Below are positions 7,609-14,571 of a stretch of DNA of 17,546 nt, in pieces. The DNA is from an uncultured archaeon. Lineage in GTDB: Archaea > Micrarchaeota > Micrarchaeia > Micrarchaeales > CABMGC01. Each line of letters begins with the position of its first letter. Position 1 is the first letter of the stretch. The notes under the pieces were generated by a model. It searched no databases. It was given only the letters and a program-made list of their open reading frames with translations, and was not told where the DNA came from. Location of the stretch: positions 1-17,546 of the forward strand of contig CABMGC010000006.1 in NCBI GenBank assembly GCA_902385515.1, written 5' to 3'. The position numbers were made by a program, and so were the translations under genes.

Positions 7609-8883
7609 TCACTTCTTCTTCAGCTCTGCAACGACCTCCTCTATGGTCAGCATCTCCTCCGCGCCGCTTATCATGTTGCGCAAATTTATCTTGTTCGCCA
7701 GCCTCTCCTTGTCCCCGATTATCGCGACGTGCTTTATACCCATCGCGCCGGCGTATTCCAGCTGCTTTGAAAGGTTCCTGCGCATGCAGTTGAGGTCCGC
7801 ATAAATCCCGTTGCCGCGGAGCGTGTTTGCGACGCTGACCGCGTATCCCCTGTTGTCGCCGATGAATGCGACGAACACGCCCGCCTGCGTCTTCATCATG
7901 CTCTTGGCGCCTATAAGGTCGAACACCCTCGTTATGCCTATCGACGATCCGACCGCGGGAAGGCTCTTGCTCGAGTACGCCCCGACAAGGTTGTCGTACC
8001 TTCCTCCAGAGCCTATGCTTGGAAGGCGCTTCCCGTTCTCCATCATGGCGAACTCCCATACGAAGCCCGTGTAGTAGTCGAGGCCCCTTGCGAGCGAGAA
8101 GTCCACGATTACCTTTCCGCCAAGGCCGTAGGCACCGAGCATCTCGATGAGGCGCGACATGTTGCCGGCCTCGTCCTTTGTCCCCTCCACCGCAGCGCTC
8201 AGCCTCGCCAGCTTCTCGCCGTTGTCGCCGTCGTCCTCTATGAAGCCCAGCAGCTGCTCGCATGCCTTCGTGTCCACTCCCAGCCCCTCAAGCTGCTTCT
8301 GCACGGCTTCGCGGCCGAGCTTTTGGAGCTTGTCGATTATCCTTATGGCGGCGACCTCCTTCGCTTCGGGCACGCCGAAGGACTTCAGTATCGCCTGAAG
8401 CAGCTTCCTGCTGTTTATCAGCAGCACATAGTCGCGTATGCCCAGCTCCTCAAGGGCGATGAGCGGGGCGGCTATGACCTCGGCCTCGCAGTCGAGCTCG
8501 GCGCTGCCGACGACGTCAAGGTCCGCCTGCATGAACTCGCGATAGCGCATGCGCTGGGGCTCGTCCTTGCGCCATATCGCGCCAAGCTGGTATCTCTTGA
8601 ATGGAAGCACCAGCGAGCGGTTTGACGCAACGAACCTGGCGAGGGGCACCGTGAGGTCGTACCTGAGCCCGGCCGCCTCGCCCTCGAGAATGTAAATCTC
8701 CTTGTTCGACTCCTCGCCGTACGCCTTCGCGTTTAGCACGGCGGTGTTCTCGATGGCGGGGGTCTCTATCGGGTAGAAGCCGAACCGCTTGAACACCTCC
8801 TCCACGACGCCGGCTATGTACCTGAGCGAAATCGCTTCGCTGGGTCCGTAGTCCCTTACGCCTCTTGGGGTGCTGGGCTGCAA
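7609..8883 (-). CDS. hisS: Histidyl-tRNA synthetase, TTG start
   Basis: Class II aminoacyl-tRNA synthetase that charges tRNA-His with histidine in the cytoplasm. The 424-residue length is normal. Motif 2 lies at about 96-124, with the arginine-rich loop followed by YREFMQADLDVVG; the histidine-binding signature RGLDYYTG is at 266-273; motif 3, GSSIGITRV, is at 312-320. The anticodon-binding domain occupies about 335-424. The frame has no ATG near the start, and the conserved N-terminus (TPRGVRD) begins right after the TTG at 8881-8883, so TTG is the likely start. A TATA-like box about 33 bases upstream and the lack of a ribosome-binding site suggest a very short leader. The gene leads a pair with the downstream uncharacterised protein. 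Confidence 0.96.
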   Translation of the reverse strand: MQPSTPRGVRDYGPSEAISLRYIAGVVEEVFKRFGFYPIETPAIENTAVLNAKAYGEESNKEIYILEGEAAGLRYDLTVPLARFVASNRSLVLPFKRYQLGAIWRKDEPQRMRYREFMQADLDVVGSAELDCEAEVIAAPLIALEELGIRDYVLLINSRKLLQAILKSFGVPEAKEVAAIRIIDKLQKLGREAVQKQLEGLGVDTKACEQLLGFIEDDGDNGEKLARLSAAVEGTKDEAGNMSRLIEMLGAYGLGGKVIVDFSLARGLDYYTGFVWEFAMMENGKRLPSIGSGGRYDNLVGAYSSKSLPAVGSSIGITRVFDLIGAKSMMKTQAGVFVAFIGDNRGYAVSVANTLRGNGIYADLNCMRRNLSKQLEYAGAMGIKHVAIIGDKERLANKINLRNMISGAEEMLTIEEVVAELKKK

Positions 8884-8910
8884 AAAATCACAGTAGTATT
8901 ACGCGCGACA

Positions 8911-8920
8911 TCAATAAAGG
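8911..8920 (-). promoter_or_regulatory. Possible promoter of hisS
   Basis: CCTTTATTGA on the minus strand, within the 51-base gap between trx and hisS, lies about 33 bases before the TTG start. It is a weak TATA-like element. Read-through from the thioredoxin promoter is also possible. Confidence 0.35.
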
Positions 8921-8934
8921 CTTTTTGACGGCCC

Positions 8935-9252
8935 TCAGATGTTCTCTTCAAGCCACTTCTTGAAGGTCTCCTTCGATACTGCTCCCACGGACATCGCCTT
9001 GACTTCGCCCTTCTCGAAGAGGAGGACTGTCGGGATGCTCATTATGTTGTACTCCGACGCGGTGTTCTCGTTCTCGTCTGTGTTCATCTTGAAGAAGTTG
9101 ACCTTGCCCGCGTAGTCCTTTGAGACGTCGTCCAGTATCGGTGAGAACGCCCTGCACGGCCCGCACCATGACGCCCAGAAGTCAACTACCGCCGGCAGCT
9201 TTGAACTGAGGACCTCCTTCTTGAAATTGCTCTCGGTGATATCGGTTACCAT
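8935..9252 (-). CDS. trxA: Thioredoxin
   Basis: Small cytosolic disulfide oxidoreductase. The 105-residue protein is a single thioredoxin fold with the classical active site WCGPC at 29-33 and the conserved cis-proline loop SIPT at 72-75. Asp24 in the VVDFWA stretch is the usual buried acid of the family. No signal peptide or membrane segment is present, so it is cytoplasmic. It has its own TATA box (TTAAATAC, minus strand, 9293-9300) about 45 bases upstream of the ATG, in a region divergent from the histone gene. The next gene downstream is hisS after 51 bases. No thioredoxin reductase is encoded in the window. Confidence 0.96.
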   Translation of the reverse strand: MVTDITESNFKKEVLSSKLPAVVDFWASWCGPCRAFSPILDDVSKDYAGKVNFFKMNTDENENTASEYNIMSIPTVLLFEKGEVKAMSVGAVSKETFKKWLEENI

Positions 9253-9292
9253 AAAATCAATCTCGTGTGCGTCGATAGATATGCAATATCAA

Positions 9293-9300
9293 GTATTTAA
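9293..9300 (-). promoter_or_regulatory. TATA box of the thioredoxin gene
   Basis: TTAAATAC on the minus strand in an AT-rich divergent gap. A transcript start near 9271 would leave about 20 bases of leader before the ATG at 9250-9252. Confidence 0.5.
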
Positions 9301-9328
9301 GATTATGCAAGAATAATATGAACGTGAT

Positions 9329-9353
9329 GAATAAAGCTTCTGACCAAAATATG
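9329..9353 (+). promoter_or_regulatory. Candidate promoter of the histone cluster
   Basis: Two weak TATA-like sequences, GAATAAAG near 9329-9336 and AAAATATG at 9347-9354, lie 35-60 bases before the histone start. The first fits better, since the second would place the transcript start inside the GGTG ribosome-binding site. Neither is strong. Confidence 0.3.
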
Positions 9354-9387
9354 ATGAAGATCTTGAGTTCTGAAAGCGGTGTTTTCC

Positions 9388-9612
9388 GTGGCCAACATAC
9401 CCAAGCAGGCGATAAAGAAGCTAATCAAAAAATACTTCAAGGTGAACATAAGCGATGACGGTGCCGTTGCGCTCGCGAAGATACTCGAAAGCAAGGCGAA
9501 GAAGATATCCAAGTTCGCAGTGAAGAACGCGAAGAAGGACAAGCGCGACCGGGTCACGAAGAAGGACATAGAGGACTATGTCCTTAAGATTGGTTTGCAT
9601 GAAAACGATTGA
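9388..9612 (+). CDS. Archaeal histone
   Basis: DNA-packing protein of the HMf/histone-fold family that dimerises and wraps DNA. With the chosen GTG start at 9388 it is 74 residues, beginning MANIPKQAIKKL. Helix 1 is at about 4-14, the long central helix at about 19-46, the DNA-contacting loop RDRVT before helix 3 at about 50-54, and helix 3 KKDIEDYVL follows. GGTG at 9378-9381 with a 6-base spacer supports GTG 9388; an upstream in-frame GTG at 9379 lies inside that site and would add MFS. A lysine-rich C-terminal tail is absent. The gene overlaps the start of the next gene, so the cluster is probably cotranscribed. Confidence 0.93.
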   Translation: MANIPKQAIKKLIKKYFKVNISDDGAVALAKILESKAKKISKFAVKNAKKDKRDRVTKKDIEDYVLKIGLHEND

Positions 9613-10159
9613 CGCGCGCGTGAGCGGCGACGGAAGGATACGGACGGGGACCTATTTCTCAGACGGGCTGGCACGCTTCTGCGTGGCCGAAAAGACCGGG
9701 GCTGGCACCCTCGTTACGGAATTCACCGAGAGGGGCGAAGTGCTCGACCAGGTATGCCTGAAGGTGGAAGACCACAAAGAGGGGCTCCTAGGCCACTTGA
9801 AAGGCGTGTGCGTCCTTAACCTGCTCGAAGCGGGCGACGGCTACGAGCGGGTCGGCGTCAATGCGAAGTGCGAGAAGTGCGGAGGCGCCATAATCCGCGA
9901 GCTCGACACGAAAAGGCCTGCGGAGATAAGGACTGCCCCGGTGGTGCCTATATTCATCTGCAAGGCGTGCGGAGCGAAATACTACTCGCTGACGGACAAC
10001 TACCTGCGAAAGCTGGCGCGGGAAAACAGGGCGCTGTTCAGCGCGGGGGAGCTGAAAGAAATCGACGCGGACGAGCACGCCGCCGTCCGCACGCTCCAGG
10101 AGTACATAATAAGAATTTTCGCTTCGAAGAGGATAGGAAGGTTGAAAATGGGTAATTGA
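9599..10159 (+). CDS. Uncharacterised zinc-ribbon protein in the histone cluster
   Basis: 186 residues, not recognised. The first 90 residues look beta-rich. They are followed by a four-cysteine zinc ribbon: CEKC at 91-94 and CKAC at 121-124, with 26 residues between the pairs. The C-terminal third (about 132-180) is helical and charged, ending in a basic stretch (SKRIGRLK). A zinc ribbon plus basic helices suits a nucleic-acid or ribosome-associated protein, but this is inference. The ATG at 9599 overlaps the end of the histone gene by 14 bases. An in-frame ATG at 9578 would add seven residues and has GAGG only 3 bases before it, so the exact start is uncertain. The stop TGA is followed directly by the ATG of the PRC-barrel gene. 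Confidence 0.8.
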   Translation: MKTIDARVSGDGRIRTGTYFSDGLARFCVAEKTGAGTLVTEFTERGEVLDQVCLKVEDHKEGLLGHLKGVCVLNLLEAGDGYERVGVNAKCEKCGGAIIRELDTKRPAEIRTAPVVPIFICKACGAKYYSLTDNYLRKLARENRALFSAGELKEIDADEHAAVRTLQEYIIRIFASKRIGRLKMGN

Positions 10160-10396
10160 ATGACGCTACACATATCAGAACTCTATGGCAAGAAGGTCAT
10201 ATCCAACACCGGTCACTGGGTGGGCGAGGTCGGCGAGGTAATACTTGATGTTGAACGGGGGGAGGTCTCGCACCTGCTTCTCGGGAAGGTCAGCGCCAAG
10301 TCGGGCGACATGATGAAGGAGCTGATAAAGAACAGTGTGGAGTACAACAAGGTAAGGAAGGTCTCCGAGACCATAGTCGTCAGCGCGAGCAAGTGA
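10160..10396 (+). CDS. PRC-barrel domain protein
   Basis: 78-residue protein that is almost entirely one PRC-barrel, a small beta-barrel found in photosynthetic reaction-centre H subunits, RimM and many short archaeal proteins. Visible features are the start SELYGKKVIS, the glycine-rich GHWVGEVGEVILD at about 18-30, and EVSHLLLG at about 35-42. Stand-alone archaeal PRC-barrel proteins include the CdpB cell-division factors that partner SepF; others have no known role. Its ATG directly abuts the stop of the zinc-ribbon gene, so it belongs to the histone cluster. The domain call is strong; a division role is only a possibility. Confidence 0.85.
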   Translation: MTLHISELYGKKVISNTGHWVGEVGEVILDVERGEVSHLLLGKVSAKSGDMMKELIKNSVEYNKVRKVSETIVVSASK

Positions 10397-10436
10397 GACC
10401 CTTCAGCTAATTCTGCCTACCTGATGGGCTTTGGAA

Positions 10437-10450
10437 AGGCTTTAAAGCCT
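10437..10450 (+). promoter_or_regulatory. Palindromic TATA element before the Cys/His-rich gene
   Basis: AGGCTTTAAAGCCT, a perfect 14-base palindrome with TTTAAA at its centre, lies about 27 bases before the ATG at 10471. That spacing predicts a leaderless transcript. The symmetry could be chance or could also form a binding site for a dimeric regulator. Confidence 0.5.
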
Positions 10451-10470
10451 AAAGGCAATACGTTGAGCAG

Positions 10471-10902
10471 ATGCAGGTTCGCATAAAACCCGAAAATGAA
10501 ACTGAGAAGGGAATTGCGCCAGAAGAGCCCGAGGCAAGGGCGAAAGAGCTACTGGCGCTGGCCGATGATGCCTACAGAAGGCGCGACTTTGCGGCCGAGG
10601 ACAGGTACGACAAGGAACGTTTCGAACTCATGAGGAGAATAGAGGATGCGCGACCAGGGGAGGCGCCGGCGAGGCTGCTAACCGTGGCGGATTTGAAGCC
10701 GCACGTCTGGAACAAGGAATTGGTCGAACGGTCCGGAAATGCGCGCTGCGAAGTTTGCGGCATGCAGTTCACATACTACGATGAGGGCATGTGCGGCCTT
10801 TCGAAATGGCCAAGTGAGGAAAAAGAGCGGCACGGGTCGGATTACAACAGGATCATGCTTAACTACTCCTGCAAAGACCGGCACCCGCCCAGGTCACCCT
10901 AG
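10471..10902 (+). CDS. Uncharacterised Cys/His-rich small protein
   Basis: 143 residues, not recognised. Residues about 18-60 form a charged helical, possibly coiled-coil segment rich in Glu, Arg and Ala. The C-terminal part has CEVC at 93-96, another Cys at 108, His121, Cys134 and His138 (SCKDRH), enough ligands for one zinc site. The pattern is not a standard zinc ribbon, and no HNH or other catalytic signature is complete. Its own promoter and a leaderless start separate it from the upstream PRC-barrel gene, 74 bases away. It converges on rpoP, whose stop is 46 bases downstream. It starts M-Q-V-R-I-K-P, with no signal peptide. Confidence 0.7.
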   Translation: MQVRIKPENETEKGIAPEEPEARAKELLALADDAYRRRDFAAEDRYDKERFELMRRIEDARPGEAPARLLTVADLKPHVWNKELVERSGNARCEVCGMQFTYYDEGMCGLSKWPSEEKERHGSDYNRIMLNYSCKDRHPPRSP

Positions 10903-10948
10903 ACAAGTTGGCTTTAATTCTGGATAAATGCCCGAGAAGGAAAGGAAA

Positions 10949-11083
10949 TCAGTCAGTGCTGACTTCCTTCGCCAGTGACGATCTCTTCTTGGACATGACC
11001 CTGTAGCCGCAGTAAGGGCATCTTACGAAATTCTTTTCCAGGGTCTTGATCTCTCTCTTGCAGTGCAAACAAACGTATGGCAA
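10949..11083 (-). CDS. rpoP: DNA-directed RNA polymerase subunit Rpo12 (RpoP)
   Basis: Small zinc-binding subunit of archaeal RNA polymerase, equivalent to eukaryotic Rpb12. The 44-residue protein starts MPYVCLHC and has one zinc ribbon: CLHC at 5-8 and CPYC at 22-25, followed by GYRVMSKKR. The chosen TTG at 11081-11083 has GGTGA 5 bases upstream; a GTG at 11090-11092, giving MNQ before it (47 residues), lies inside that site and overlaps the upstream stop. The upstream gene's TGA is within the GGTGA, so translation is probably coupled. It is the last gene of the superoperon; a pyrimidine-rich stretch after the stop may help terminate transcription. Confidence 0.92.
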   Translation of the reverse strand: MPYVCLHCKREIKTLEKNFVRCPYCGYRVMSKKRSSLAKEVSTD

Positions 11084-11088
11084 TTGAT

Positions 11089-11487
11089 TCACCTTTTTTT
11101 AGCATTAGCGCCCGCGGGCTTCGCGTTCGCATTCACATTCTCCCCGAGCCACTTGATGAACTCGCTGTGCAGAAGCGACGCGCTGGTGTCTATAACCCTG
11201 ACGTTCATCGTGGCCTTGTACTCGGCGGACTCGAAAGTTATGACTGGAACGTACCGCTCCATCGAGGTGAAGTGCACCTCGAGCCAGTGTATCTTCCCCT
11301 TCATGTACTCCTTCACTATCTCGTCAGTCATCGGTATGGACGAGAAGCTGAAGAGCACGCCGTTGCACCAGTAAAGCGGCATGTTGCCGGCGGGCGTTAT
11401 CCTCTCCAGCAGCAGGTCGTCCTTCGTCATGGACACTACCTCGTGCACGACTAGCTCGGTTGCCGGTGAGAATGTTATCTTTATCAA
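11089..11487 (-). CDS. Uncharacterised protein inside the exosome-proteasome superoperon
   Basis: 132 residues, not recognised. It looks like a compact alpha/beta domain (MIKITFSPATELVV start; WLEVHFTSMERYVPVITF in the middle; helix SLLHSEFIKWLGE near the end) with a short Ala/Asn/Lys-rich tail. No membrane segment and no zinc or nucleotide motif. The TTG start at 11485-11487 overlaps the eL43 stop as TTGA and is preceded by GGAG at 5-6 bases. Its own stop TGA lies within the ribosome-binding site of rpoP. In other archaea this neighbourhood holds Brix, Pcc1 or prefoldin genes; its length and sequence match none that I can recognise. A role in ribosome biogenesis or RNA handling is suggested by context only. 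Confidence 0.8.
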   Translation of the reverse strand: MIKITFSPATELVVHEVVSMTKDDLLLERITPAGNMPLYWCNGVLFSFSSIPMTDEIVKEYMKGKIHWLEVHFTSMERYVPVITFESAEYKATMNVRVIDTSASLLHSEFIKWLGENVNANAKPAGANAKKR

Positions 11488-11729
11488 GCGCTCTCCTTCT
11501 TCGTCTGGCTGAGCAGCCTCTCGGCGCTCTTGCCCGCCTCGGTCCTAAGGTTGTAGGCTCCTCCCGCGAACGTCGCACCGCAGTGCTTGCACTTCCATAT
11601 GCCGGTGCTTATCCTCTTCACCGTGTCCTTGCCGCAGACCTCGCACTTGTAAAGCGTCTTCTTGTCCTTAGTGACTGCTTCGAATCTCTTTCTCAAGCTT
11701 ACTCCGTATCTTACGCTCCAGTTTACCAA
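11484..11729 (-). CDS. rpl37ae: Large ribosomal subunit protein eL43 (L37Ae)
   Basis: Zinc-ribbon protein of the archaeal/eukaryotic large ribosomal subunit. The 81-residue protein has the typical RYGVSLRKRF N-terminal region followed by a four-cysteine ribbon: CEVCGKDTVKR and, after TGIWK, CKHCGATFAGGAY. TTG at 11727-11729 is preceded by GGTGA with a 5-base spacer and is preferred; a GTG at 11736-11738 would add three residues but lies inside that site. The start region overlaps the end of rrp42 and the stop overlaps the next start, so translation is likely coupled in both directions. Its position after rrp42 is the usual one in archaeal superoperons. Confidence 0.94.
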   Translation of the reverse strand: MVNWSVRYGVSLRKRFEAVTKDKKTLYKCEVCGKDTVKRISTGIWKCKHCGATFAGGAYNLRTEAGKSAERLLSQTKKESA

Positions 11730-11730
11730 T

Positions 11731-12519
11731 TCATTCACCTATGACTTTTTTCACAATACTTCTTAGTTCCTTCGACCTTTCAAATGTTACGTCTATCGCC
11801 TTTTCCACCTCTTCAACGGAGAAAGCGCCCCGCAGGCCCTTCTGCATGGCCCTTATCGCGCCCTCGTCGTTCGCAATGGTGACTCTCGACGACATCATGT
11901 CCTCCTCGTTTCCGTCCGGGTCTAGGAGCACGTGGCCGTCGAGCTTGCCGAACGTGCAGGACGTCACTATTTTGCCATTTGTTTTGATCCTGCTCAGGCC
12001 GTTGTCCCTTATGGCGGCTCCGTCCTCGAACCTCGGCTGCTTGGCGGTAAGGATCGCAGACATGGCTGCGAGCGTGCCCGCGTCGAAAAGGTTGCCGTCG
12101 TAGTTCAGCACGTATATGTCGACGAAAACGTTCCAGACCTTGTCCTCCTCTATGAAAAGGGCCTTCGTATCTATTATGTTGGCAGCCCTTATGCCCCTGT
12201 CCACCACCCTTGCGAACTCTATGGCGTCAGGGCTTGGCGGGCCGGTCTCGTATCTCGGGGACGCCATCGGCAGCAGCTCGGTCGATGTTATCAGCGTTCC
12301 CTCTCCGGGCTTGTCCTGCAAGGGAGTGCCCACTCCCAGCTTCACTCCGGCGAGCACTTTCGTGTCGCCCATGTCTGCCATGGCCGAGCCCTCTGCCTGC
12401 GGCAGCGCTCCGAGCGTGAGGCCTATTTTACGATAATCGGAGAAGCCCCTGGTAGTTTCCCTCGTGCCTTTGCCCAGCAGGCCGCTGATGTATTCCCTGT
12501 TATTCACTTTGACTTGCAT
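11731..12519 (-). CDS. rrp42: Exosome complex subunit Rrp42 (non-catalytic RNase PH-like)
   Basis: RNase PH-fold subunit that pairs with Rrp41 to form the hexameric ring of the archaeal exosome, which degrades and tails RNA from the 3' end. 262 residues from ATG 12517-12519, close to the usual length. The family signature regions are visible: TRGFSDYRKIGL near the N-terminus, the GSAMADMGDTKVLAGVK strand-turn, and a central VFVDIYVLNYDGN segment. The phosphorolytic acidic cluster seen in Rrp41 is not preserved, as expected for this structural subunit. A GTG at 12526-12528 overlaps the rrp41 stop and would add three residues. The ATG is preferred because AGTGA, containing that stop, lies 5 bases upstream of it. 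Confidence 0.96.
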   Translation of the reverse strand: MQVKVNNREYISGLLGKGTRETTRGFSDYRKIGLTLGALPQAEGSAMADMGDTKVLAGVKLGVGTPLQDKPGEGTLITSTELLPMASPRYETGPPSPDAIEFARVVDRGIRAANIIDTKALFIEEDKVWNVFVDIYVLNYDGNLFDAGTLAAMSAILTAKQPRFEDGAAIRDNGLSRIKTNGKIVTSCTFGKLDGHVLLDPDGNEEDMMSSRVTIANDEGAIRAMQKGLRGAFSVEEVEKAIDVTFERSKELRSIVKKVIGE

Positions 12520-12524
12520 GATCA

Positions 12525-13244
12525 TCACTCCTTCCTGTACTTGCTTCCTATGGCCGCCCTCTGCAGCGCAACTATGTGCTCGCCTGCCTTAAGGGCCATC
12601 GACACGCCCCTTGCGAACTCGTCCTTGGTAAGCGTGCCGTCCATCTGGAGAAGCAGCACGTCGTTATTCCTGGGCGCGATGGCGATGGGCATGTCGGCGT
12701 CGGACGTGTTGTCCTCGAGCTTGTTCAGGTCGAGCAGAAGGTTCTCGCCGTCCTTGCCCACGGAGACCGCGTACGGGATGTCCCTCATCGGTATGCCGCT
12801 GCTCGCAAGCGCGACCGCTGCGGCGGTTATGCCCGCCGCCCTCGTCCCGCCGTCGCTCTGGAGGACCTCGATGAATATGTCGATCTCGCAGCCCGGGAAG
12901 CGCTCGAGAAGTATCACGTTCTCGAAGACCTCCTTTGTGACCTTGGATATCTCCACCGCCCTCCTGTTGGGCCCGGACCTTCCGTGCTCCTCAAGAGACG
13001 AGAAGGGCGCCATCGCATACCTGCACTTGACTATCGCGCGCTCAGGGTCCTGCACGTGCTTCGGGAACGCCTCCCTCGGCCCGTACACCCCGACCATTAT
13101 CTTGTTGCTGCCCCACTCGAGGTATGCTGATCCGTCGGCGTTCTTTAGTATGCCCGCCTCTATTTTTATCGGCCTGAGTTCGTCGAGGCCCCTGCCGTCG
13201 ACCCTCTTCCCGTTTGTGACAAGCTGTGGTTTTTCAGTAGTCAT
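12525..13244 (-). CDS. rrp41: Exosome complex catalytic subunit Rrp41
   Basis: Catalytic RNase PH-type subunit of the archaeal exosome; it phosphorolytically degrades RNA 3' ends and can add tails in the reverse reaction. The 239-residue length is normal. Conserved points include RVDGRGLDELRP at 14-25, the arginines of PNRRAVEIS at 92-100 for RNA or phosphate binding, LQSDGGTRAAG at 128-138, and the acidic segment LEDNTSDADMP at 176-186 holding the presumed catalytic aspartates. Its ATG overlaps the rrp4 stop as ATGA, and its own TGA lies in the ribosome-binding site of rrp42. The tight coupling fits the equimolar Rrp41-Rrp42 ring. Confidence 0.97.
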   Translation of the reverse strand: MTTEKPQLVTNGKRVDGRGLDELRPIKIEAGILKNADGSAYLEWGSNKIMVGVYGPREAFPKHVQDPERAIVKCRYAMAPFSSLEEHGRSGPNRRAVEISKVTKEVFENVILLERFPGCEIDIFIEVLQSDGGTRAAGITAAAVALASSGIPMRDIPYAVSVGKDGENLLLDLNKLEDNTSDADMPIAIAPRNNDVLLLQMDGTLTKDEFARGVSMALKAGEHIVALQRAAIGSKYRKE

Positions 13245-13855
13245 TGACTCTCCTTCAACATTGTTGTTATCCTTTCGGTCAGGCCCGCCACGTGCGCCTC
13301 GGCCTGTATCCTGTTTATCGCAGTTACCGCCAGCGGCACGTTGCCGCCCTTTATCCAGACGATGCCGTTCATGCCGACGACTATGTTGCTCTTCGTGCCT
13401 TCGGTCAGGAGCTTTATCATCGTGTTGGCCTTCCCTATTATCCTAAGGACCTTCGACGGCTTTACCGTTATCACCTTTCCTTCGTGCAGATTCCTCGGCC
13501 TTACCAGGATGAGGATTATCTTGTCGCTCTCCCTCTTCACCGACCTGACAATCGATTCCACTACGTCGCCCACTTCGAGCTCGGGCCCGTTGGAGTCGCG
13601 CCTAGTTATTATCAGTCCCTTGAACGGCGAATTGAGCGCGACGGTGTACACGCCGTTTCTAGCGTCCTCGACTATCCCGATTACGCTGTCCTCCATCCTC
13701 GGATACCACACAGACTCCAGGGGTATGAAAGACTCCTTTTCGTCGTCGAAAAGGCCCGGGACGGTGGCGTAGCTCTTGCCGTCTTCCAGCGTGGCGTTGT
13801 CGATCCTGAGCGGCTTGTCCGCTAATTTGTCTCCTGGCAATACTATTCTTGGCAT
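13241..13855 (-). CDS. rrp4: Exosome RNA-binding cap subunit Rrp4
   Basis: RNA-binding cap protein that guides substrates into the exosome ring. From ATG 13853-13855 it is 204 residues. The N-terminal domain starts MPRIVLPGDKL, with the VLPGD typical of Rrp4 and Csl4. An S1-like domain follows at about 58-120 (SVIGIVEDARNGVYTV), then a KH-type domain at about 130-185. The KH loop reads IIGKANTM, so the second glycine of GxxG is missing. A GTG nine bases upstream would add MCH but is not favoured. The gene lies 19 bases after SBDS and overlaps rrp41 by four bases. Confidence 0.96.
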   Translation of the reverse strand: MPRIVLPGDKLADKPLRIDNATLEDGKSYATVPGLFDDEKESFIPLESVWYPRMEDSVIGIVEDARNGVYTVALNSPFKGLIITRRDSNGPELEVGDVVESIVRSVKRESDKIILILVRPRNLHEGKVITVKPSKVLRIIGKANTMIKLLTEGTKSNIVVGMNGIVWIKGGNVPLAVTAINRIQAEAHVAGLTERITTMLKESQ

Positions 13856-13874
13856 ATGACACAATCCTCTTGCT

Positions 13875-14561
13875 TCACGTACTTACGATCTTTGCTATGG
13901 CGGTCCCCTTGGTCGCGCTGTTGATCTTGTCGAAGAACTCGCTCTGCAGGCCCGCGGGGAACTCCAGCGTCACGCTGAGCGACCCGTCAGGAAGCCACTT
14001 CTCAGACTTCAGGCCGTACTGCTTGAGAACCCCGTAGCTCCTGTTCGAGAACTCGGCCGATACGACGACCTCCACCTTCACGGTGGCGAACTTTATCGGC
14101 AGCTTCGTCACCAGCTTCTTGACTATGTCGTCGACCTGCAGGTTCGCGCTCTTGAACGGGTCTATGGTTACGCGCGCCTCCTCCATCGCCTTCTCGATCC
14201 TTTGCGGCGGGTGAGGGGTGTGCGTCCTCGGGTCGATCGCGTTGGTCGCGATTATGTTTATTATCTGCTTTCTCTTGTCCGCGAGAAGATTGTTCTTCTG
14301 CTCGGTTGTGAGCGGCACGTTGCCGTTCTTAAGTATCAGGGCTACGATCTTCTCTATGTCCTCGGTGCCGAACGCCTTCTTCAGCTTGTCCTGGCTCTGC
14401 CGATCTCCCTTGTTCGCGTCCTTGAAGACCTCCTCGACCTCCAGCGGGACCATGGGATTGCTTATCTTTCCTGTTATGAAATCGTAGGCCTTGTCGGCGT
14501 CCACGAATATCTCGAACTCCTCGCCTCCCACAGCATACTTTGCGATTACCGTCTTCGACAT
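13875..14561 (-). CDS. sdo1: Ribosome maturation protein SBDS
   Basis: Archaeal orthologue of the Shwachman-Bodian-Diamond syndrome protein, which helps release the anti-association factor aIF6 from the large ribosomal subunit. The 228 residues span the usual three domains: an N-terminal SBDS domain (about 1-90, with FEIFVDADKAYDF), a central helical domain (about 95-165, with DPRTHTPHPPQRIEKAM, a hallmark), and a C-terminal ferredoxin-like domain (about 170-228). The ATG at 14559-14561 has GTGA 4 bases upstream. It begins 10 bases after the psmA stop. Its place between the proteasome alpha gene and rrp4 is characteristic of archaeal superoperons. Confidence 0.97.
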   Translation of the reverse strand: MSKTVIAKYAVGGEEFEIFVDADKAYDFITGKISNPMVPLEVEEVFKDANKGDRQSQDKLKKAFGTEDIEKIVALILKNGNVPLTTEQKNNLLADKRKQIINIIATNAIDPRTHTPHPPQRIEKAMEEARVTIDPFKSANLQVDDIVKKLVTKLPIKFATVKVEVVVSAEFSNRSYGVLKQYGLKSEKWLPDGSLSVTLEFPAGLQSEFFDKINSATKGTAIAKIVST

Positions 14562-14571
14562 GTTTTCACAA

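Noticed and set aside
11932..13446. A 504-codon plus-strand open frame opposite the rrp4/rrp41/rrp42 genes
   Set aside because: It lies antisense to well-conserved exosome genes, its translation has no recognisable domain, and long antisense frames are expected in GC-rich coding DNA with few stop codons.
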